Below, in pieces: positions 58,185 through 64,000 of a DNA stretch of 64,000 nucleotides (its first letter is position 1; each line of letters opens with the position of its first letter). The position numbers and the translations under genes are program-made. Below the pieces are notes generated by a model. The model saw only the letters and a program-made list of their open reading frames with translations, did no database searches and had not been told where the DNA came from. The stretch is from NCBI RefSeq assembly GCF_016808095.1, contig NC_068974.1:12710001-12774000 (forward strand). Direction: 5' to 3'. Source of the stretch: Vigna angularis. Its lineage: Eukaryota > Streptophyta > Magnoliopsida > Fabales > Fabaceae.

Positions 58185-59471
58185 TCATAGAGTTAGGGTT
58201 CCATTATGTCACTTTTTGTGTTTCATGCTATATTTGATTCTAGTAGGTTTTCTTCATTTTGGTACTATAAGCTTGTATGAACGTGAAACTCCTTGTAACA
58301 TTCCATATTTGAGATCATATTTGGTGTGTGTTTGTGCTAAAAAATTTCAAAACAAAAAATAAAAGAGACAAAAGGTACAAAAGAAAAGTAGACAAAAAGT
58401 ACAGAAAGCAAAAGCAAAAAGAGTAAAAGTAAAAGTACATGCATGTACCATATTTAACCAACTTTGTGTGAGCACTTTGATGTTGATTTGGAGCTTATTT
58501 TTATGTCCTCAAGCTGCTATTCCAACAACCATGATGATCTAAAAAAAGGTTGCCTTAGTGCACCATTTGATCTAGCTTGCCAAAGGAAAAAAGCACCTTA
58601 TGATTTTCTAGTAGTTTTGGTTTTTTATGATCTATTCTAGTGCCTTTCTTTAGGTAACTCCTTTTGTTATGTGAACTTTTCTTTCTTACCATTTAATTGG
58701 TTGTTTGTCTTCTAAACATTCATGGTTTTGTCAAAGTAAAATTCCTTTTGAAGAGCCTTTGTTCGTTTTAGACTTTTTCTTGCTTTTTCCTTGGACTCCT
58801 TTTGGCTTTAGTAGTGTTAACTTGTGGTGTGGGTCTTTGGATGGTAAAAGAACGTGAGGATCATTGGGATAACAACCCAAAATAGTGGGGTACATCCAAA
58901 GGTGAGGAGGCCTCAAAGGGAAGCTTGAAGTCTTGGTCTAAATGACAACACAAGAGAGTATACACTTGGTGAGAAAGAGAGATTTATGTGTATTTTCTTT
59001 GAATTGTAAAATTGTAGTTGTTTTCCTTTTTGGACTTCTAATATTTGGCCTTGTTAGGATGTGTCCTAACAAGAACATTGGACTTTGATTAATATTGCGT
59101 TTTGTAGTTGGTAAGTGTGAGGGAACCAAAGTTCCTTCTAACTTTACCATTAGGTCGCATAGATTAGCTTTAATTGCTTTCTTTAATAGTGATAGTGTAG
59201 TGTGTGTCAACTTTTATTTCAAGTTTAAATCCCTTTGAGAAGTTTGGTACAAGAGAACTTGAGGTAAGCTTTGGCTAGGAAAGACTTGGTTTCTAAGCAA
59301 TCCATAGTGATTCACCTCTCTTTCCTGAAAGTAAACTTAAGCTTCTCTTGTCTCCTTAAGTCTCTTAAGGAATTTTATTTGAAATACTAAGTTTGTTTGC
59401 ATAAGCCATTTTGAAAATCTTAAAAGTGTCTAGATTTATTTGTGAATTTTTTTTTAATTCTTTTAAAACAA
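58185..59471 (+). other. LARD leader, right part
   Basis: Noncoding, AT-rich, with A-rich stretches at 58340-58440. The frames seen are artefacts. Confidence 0.5.
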
Positions 59472-60200
59472 ATGAGTTTTTATAGTAGCTTGCATTTAAG
59501 TCATGGTGAGGATGAGCAACATTATAAAGTTAAGAGTGACCTTCCATTCTTTGGTGAGAATACTAGTGCATTATCATACCTAGCATGAGAGAAAATAATA
59601 GAAGAACTTTATCCATTCCTAGTTAGGCATGGTAAATATCATATACTTAGTTTATGCATCTCTAGGCTTGTAGCACATGCAAGTGAATGGTGGAATCAAA
59701 GGCAACCTAAGGTTGAGAAAGGTAGAAAATCTTCAATTAAAGATTGGTGTGACTTGAGAGCATGCATGAAAAAAAAATTTGTTCCTTCCTCCCTTATATT
59801 AAACCAAGACCAAATATGTGAGATGAGAGAACTCATTAAAAGAGGAAAAACATTTCTAAAAAGTGTAGAAGGGTTCTTTGAAAGAGAAGATGAGTTTGAA
59901 GAAAAAGTGAGAAAGCTCTTGAGTGACAAGAGAAAAAGAGAGATTCAAAGAAGAAGAGATGAACAAATGAGAGGGATAGAAAAGAAAGAAAGAGTTGAAA
60001 GAAAACAATATCTTGCTACCTTAGAAAAAGAGCTTAGAATCCTTAATGAAAAACAAGAAAAATTCCAAAAGGATTTAAGGAGGATTAAGAGAAGAAGAGA
60101 GGAAGACAAAACAAGGAAGAAAAAACAAAGAGAGAATGAGGAGCATGAGAAAAGGGAGAAAGAACAAAGAAAGAACAAAGAAAGAAAGAGGAGCAAGTAA
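59472..60200 (+). pseudogene. LARD gag-like protein
   Basis: The ATG at 59472 opens a frame with VKSDLPFFGENTSALSYLA, a TGA where Trp is expected (59587-59589), then KIIEELYPFL, VAHASEWWNQRQ, IKDWCDLRACMKKKFVP. This is the pattern of gypsy gag proteins. From residue about 130 it becomes a long Glu/Lys/Arg-rich helix ending at 60200. No zinc knuckle is present. It would be the only structural protein of the element. Confidence 0.7.
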
Positions 60201-61133
60201 GAAGAGAGAGAAATGAGGAGGAAAGAAGAAGAGAGTATGAAGAAAAAAAGGTAAAAGAAAGGAATGAGAAAGAAAAGAGAGTAAAAGAAGAGATTGAGAT
60301 AGGAGAAGAAAAGGAAGGGTTTCTAAAGCCCCCTACCACTCCCACAATTAAGATTGAGACTAAGATGATGAAGAGATTTTTCCAATCCTTGAACTTTTCT
60401 CATTACATCCAACCATCTTTCATAACTCCAACTTTTACTTTTGAAAAAATTTCAACTTCTTTTTCACCTCCCACTATTTTTAACTCCTCAAATTTTTCCA
60501 AATCAAATTTTGAGTTGATGTTACCATCTAGGATACAATTAACTCAAAGTAAACACAAACAATTTTGTGGAGACCTTCAAAGTTTTCAAGTAAATTCTTT
60601 TAAAATTAGCACAAGGTCTTATTTAAATCTTTCATCTAGATACATGTTGTTTGTGGCTAATAAGATTATTGGTTTTGAGTTTAATGACACTTGCATATGG
60701 ATCTTTGATCCTGGTGGAAAGATACACAAATTAACCAATAATAAGAAAAAAGGTTTTTGTCATAAAAGAACAAGAAGATTTAAGGACAAATCCTTTTCAA
60801 AAGGGAGGGTATGATCGCATTATCCCTAAAATTAACTCTTGTGTTGGAATGGATAGTCTTTCAAACATATATATCCAACACAAGACAAATAAAAGCTTCA
60901 AAAATGCTCTTACTCTTCAAGACCTTGATCATTCATTTGATTTAAGGTGTATCATTGTTGGGAGCTATATTCTTCATTTACTCACTATTATAACATTTGT
61001 TCTAACTTGTGTTATAAAATGGGTATTTGACCTTGGTGGAGAAGCACACAAAAAAAACTCCACAAAAGATAAGGAAGTTTGTCTTGTTCCATGTTGAAGA
61101 TTTGAGGGAAAATCCTTTTCAAGAGGGAGGGAA
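60201..61133 (+). pseudogene. LARD charged frame, duplicated 3' end and purine tracts
   Basis: The charged region continues, then frames at 60365-60814 and 60849-61097 end with similar blocks: WIFDPGGKIHK and RFKDKSFSKGR at 60700-60812, WVFDLGGEAHK and RFEGKSFSRGR at 61022-61133. Each is followed by a purine tract (aaaagggagggt and aagagggaggga). The 3' end of the interior is therefore present twice, and only the second tract touches the LTR. Confidence 0.6.
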
Positions 61134-62003
61134 TGATGGAAAATCCCCTAGCCATTGTCAAGCACTTTCAAGAGAGTGAAAGCCATCCATGAAGATGACA
61201 TCAACTCTACCTTGTGAGCCATCTTTGGAGCCATCTTTGGAGCCATCATGGAGCATGGATTGAAGAGTAGTGTAGGAATTTAAGCCATTGTATTAGGCCA
61301 TGTAGTGTAGGTTTGTTTAAGGCTTGTATTAAGGCTTAAGTAGCATAGGATTTTTCTTAAAAGTTAGACATCCAAACCAAGTGAAAAGTGTGTGCCATGT
61401 GTCATGCTTCCATTGGAGAGGATTTACTTTCTAAAAGGTAGCCACATGACACCTTAGGAGTGGAGAGTTTTTGCTTTTAGTAGTGGCCACATGGCACTCT
61501 AGGAATGGAAATGATTGTGTTTTGTGAGTGGCCACATGTCCTCCCATCATTGGAGAGGATTTGTGGACACTTGTCCACTCCTTAGAAGGCCTCATTTTTG
61601 GCCAATGAGAGCAAAGGTGGGAGATCATGCTTTTATGGTTAGAAGGAGACTCCCTTGGCCTATAAATAGAGGTGTCTCCACCCTTGTATTTCATCTTTGA
61701 TGTTGAGTAATGTTATGCTGCCCATTTTTAGCCATACTACTCATCTTAGATCAAGACTAGAACAACCCATAGGCCCCTCTAGTCACCTTTCTCATTGAGT
61801 TGGCCTAACCTCTCTTGGAGCCACCAAACACTACACCACCACCACCATATCTCCAAGAGGCTTTGCGCTTCTACCTCGTCCTTACCTTAGCTCATCATTT
61901 TTGGACCATTTACCACCACATTTTTGCACCATTCATCCAAGGAAACACACCTACATGCATTTCTTCTAGCTTTGGCCCAACCTAGCCAAGGAGATTGTCA
62001 TCA
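61134..62003 (+). repeat. 3' LTR of LARD
   Basis: Starts TGATGGAAAA after the purine tract and ends GTCATCA. TATA region ggcctataaatagagg near 61658. 870 bp. A short tandem repeat (gagccatctttg) lies at about 61218-61247. Confidence 0.88.
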
Positions 62004-63571
62004 CCATGTCACCACTGATTTGAAAGAAGAGTTAAACAAAATCAAATATTTTGTTCAATGTTCTATCATGACTCTTAATTTTGACTATTCATATCAGATT
62101 TTATTTATTGTATAATATTACATTAATTACTATAATAATTCATAAGCATTAGTTTAGGATAATATTTATCTTTATTAGCATAAATATAAATTACTAATTG
62201 AAACTTATATGTTGAGAATGTGAGTTCATTATTAATCCAAGATATATTTTTGAAGAATATATTTGGATCGATCAATTTAAAATATATTCCTCAAAAATAT
62301 ATATTAGATGGATGAATCTCAAATTCACTCAATTAGTTAATTTGAAATATATTTTCAAATACTACAATATATTTTGGATTAACTAATTCAAACTTAGATA
62401 TAATCTTTAGATTGTCCAATCCAAAATTCAAAAATGCATTTAAGAATATTAAATATAAAATACTTACATAATGAGAATCTAAAACCATGATGTGTGTTCT
62501 TCTTTCATCCTTAGTTTATGCAACCATTGAATATGCATTGAGATGCATTATGTGTCACACTTTTTTATATTATATTTCTTCCCACGGATGTAGTCTCTAT
62601 GGTGTGGAGGCAGGAGGAAGAACGTCTCACGACCCGGTGAAGGAGATGAAGGAGAAAGATTAGGATTTTAATAATTTTTTAATAGAGGGTGTTAAAGACA
62701 TTTCACTATGCTATGAGGTGTAAAGAGAAAACTTCAAGGTGAATGAAGAAATGGCTAACACAATAAGATGATTTGAGCTATTTCTTTTTAGACATTGTTT
62801 CTTAGACAGTTTCCTCTTGCTCTCAAATGTCAAAGTTACAGCTTTATATATTATTTTATTAAAACTAAGAATTGTAGAATTTGAAATATACTGTATTTTA
62901 ATTTGCGAGTATTATATTTTGAAATGTATAGTTTGGAATATATATTTTGTATTTTGAATGTTATAATTTAAAAGAAATTTTATATTTTATATTTTTGATG
63001 GTATATTTTAAAATATATTTTTTATATTTTAATAATATAAATTTGTATTTTAATACAAACATTTTAGAATAAAGTTTTACATTCTGAATTATATATTATG
63101 AAAGCTTTTGTGATTAACAGTCCAGAACAGAAAATGAATCCTAAACCAAAATATAAATTGGAATGTTCAACTTTATACTAAGTGCAAGTTGAAATTTCAC
63201 ATTATGAATTTTATTGTGTAGCTTGTGCGAGTGGCATCGTTATAGTACAACTATTTTTATATTAATATCTAATCACACATTAGCATATATTTTTTATAAT
63301 AACTACTTAAACATTTTTAGTTAGTTTATATAAATTATTTGTACTTGCAACAAAATCTTATCGTAAACGAAAAAAAAAACCAATAGTATACAAAGTTCAA
63401 ACATCATTTCATCGATAATTTTTGAAGCAGTTCAGGTAATGAAACTGGAAGAGTAGTGTCGACCCTTATCCACTCTTCTGTCTTCTGTTCTGCTGGTGGG
63501 CAAATCATCCAAAGCTTTAATTCAAAGATCTTCTTTCGCGAATCCAACTTCCAAAATCTCAACTTTACATA
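62004..63571. other. AT-rich intergenic DNA with two hairpins
   Basis: No gene recognised. Inverted repeats at about 62220-62330 and 62334-62385 form stem-loops (see findings). The last 150 bp before 63572 are pyrimidine-rich and fit the 5' leader of the next gene. Confidence 0.5.
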
Positions 63572-64000
63572 ATGCTTTCAAATTCAATGTTCATTGCTTC
63601 TTCTGTGTTTTCGCCACCACCTTCCACCCTCTTTGGTTCCCACAAGATTTGTTCTTCCTTCAAAACCATCTCAAAACAAAGCCACGTCTTTCTCCACAGG
63701 AACCCCTTTTTCCTGCACCACTTGAATTTGGGTTCAAAAAGGGCACTCTCTTCAGTTTGCTTCTCGAACGCTGGAGACAAGGCACTCTGTTTTCTCACCT
63801 TTGTTTTTTACTTTTCTATTTTTTTCCTATGCAATTACTTTCCCGGAATTTCAGTTTATAAGTTATCGTGGGAATTGTTGTTTGATGCTATATCATCTCC
63901 GATGCTTCATGATTAAGAAGTGTTTGACTTTTCTATGCTACTTGTGACAAGCTAAGAAAATGAAGGAGAAAAAACATATTTTTTTAATGTGGGTATCTGG
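63572..64000 (+). CDS. First exon of a probably plastid-targeted protein (runs off the edge)
   Basis: An ATG at 63572 opens a frame with no acidic residue until D69. It is rich in Ser, Phe, His, Lys and Arg (MLSNSMFIASSVFSPPPSTL at the start, then KTISKQSHVFLHRNPFFLHH). This is the classic composition of a chloroplast transit peptide. The sequence changes near 63785-63800 from coding-like to T-rich, so the exon probably ends there and an intron follows. The exact donor is not clear. The rest of the protein lies outside the window. I do not recognise the family. Confidence 0.5.

Larger units (their letters stand above)
52644..62003 (+). mobile_element. Large non-autonomous gypsy-like element (LARD type)
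   Basis: LTRs at 52644-53252 (5', truncated) and 61134-62003 (3', complete) match over about 600 bp, with shared tataaatagaggtgtctcc and ctttggcccaacctagc. The primer-binding site follows the 5' LTR, a gag-like frame lies at 59472-60200, and a purine tract precedes the 3' LTR. There is no protease, RT or integrase of its own. The copia at 53881-58158 inserted later into its leader. The 5' LTR lacks the first 236 bp present in the 3' LTR, so one deletion probably removed it together with the end of copia 4. Confidence 0.85.

Noticed and set aside
59945..60345. Ser/Phe/Leu-rich minus-strand frames
   Set aside because: Mirror of the Glu/Lys/Arg-rich gag tail on the plus strand.

Overview
The window is a flowering-plant nuclear segment. 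It is AT-rich and gene-poor and is built largely from retrotransposons of several families inserted into one another. The LTR families, a classical 8-cysteine plant defensin with a phase-1 intron, a PPR gene and a probable plastid transit peptide all fit a legume, perhaps a phaseoloid bean or Vigna relative. The species level is inference only.

Host genes are few. (1) A PPR protein lies at 19443-21536 (minus), with a probable GC-rich noncoding first exon at about 22161-22400. It has no ATG in frame for its first 122 codons, and its 5' end runs into a hAT-like terminus. (2) A two-exon secreted defensin lies at 38638-39451 (minus). It is too short and too split to appear as an open frame. (3) The first exon of a probably plastid-targeted protein starts at 63572 (plus) and runs off the right edge. 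(4) Inside a CACTA transposon there is a captured exon resembling tripeptidyl-peptidase II.

Left block (2357-16194): a Ty3/gypsy element (Tekay-like, minus) with a perfect AATGT target duplication. Its right LTR was later hit by a gag-only copia element with its own perfect TTACA duplication.

Middle block (24058-37262): an LTR fragment on the plus strand abuts a second, related gypsy element on the minus strand. The integrase of that element is split by a nest: solo-LTR-like element Y (about 28587-36257), then solo LTR L0 (30341-35877, duplication ATTAC), then a second copy of the same LTR in reverse, L1 (30391-34906, duplication AAAAT), then a CACTA transposon (31684-34781, duplication AAC). 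After 37262 come short tandem repeats and the defensin gene.

Right block (40100-62003): a chimeric gypsy remnant (integrase of one lineage joined to the RNase H/RT of another), a decayed copia gag, a decayed copia polyprotein split by another solo-LTR-like insertion (48482-50874), and a large gypsy-like non-autonomous element (52644-62003). The last carries in its leader a gag-less copia with nearly intact RT/RNase H (53881-58158). That copia is flanked by an unusual 26-bp direct repeat.

The most striking pattern cuts across families. Three unrelated LTRs contain tandem arrays of short palindromes. In two of them the palindromes come in pairs at fixed spacing: 17 bp within 61-bp units in gypsy, and 20 bp within about 66-bp units in copia.
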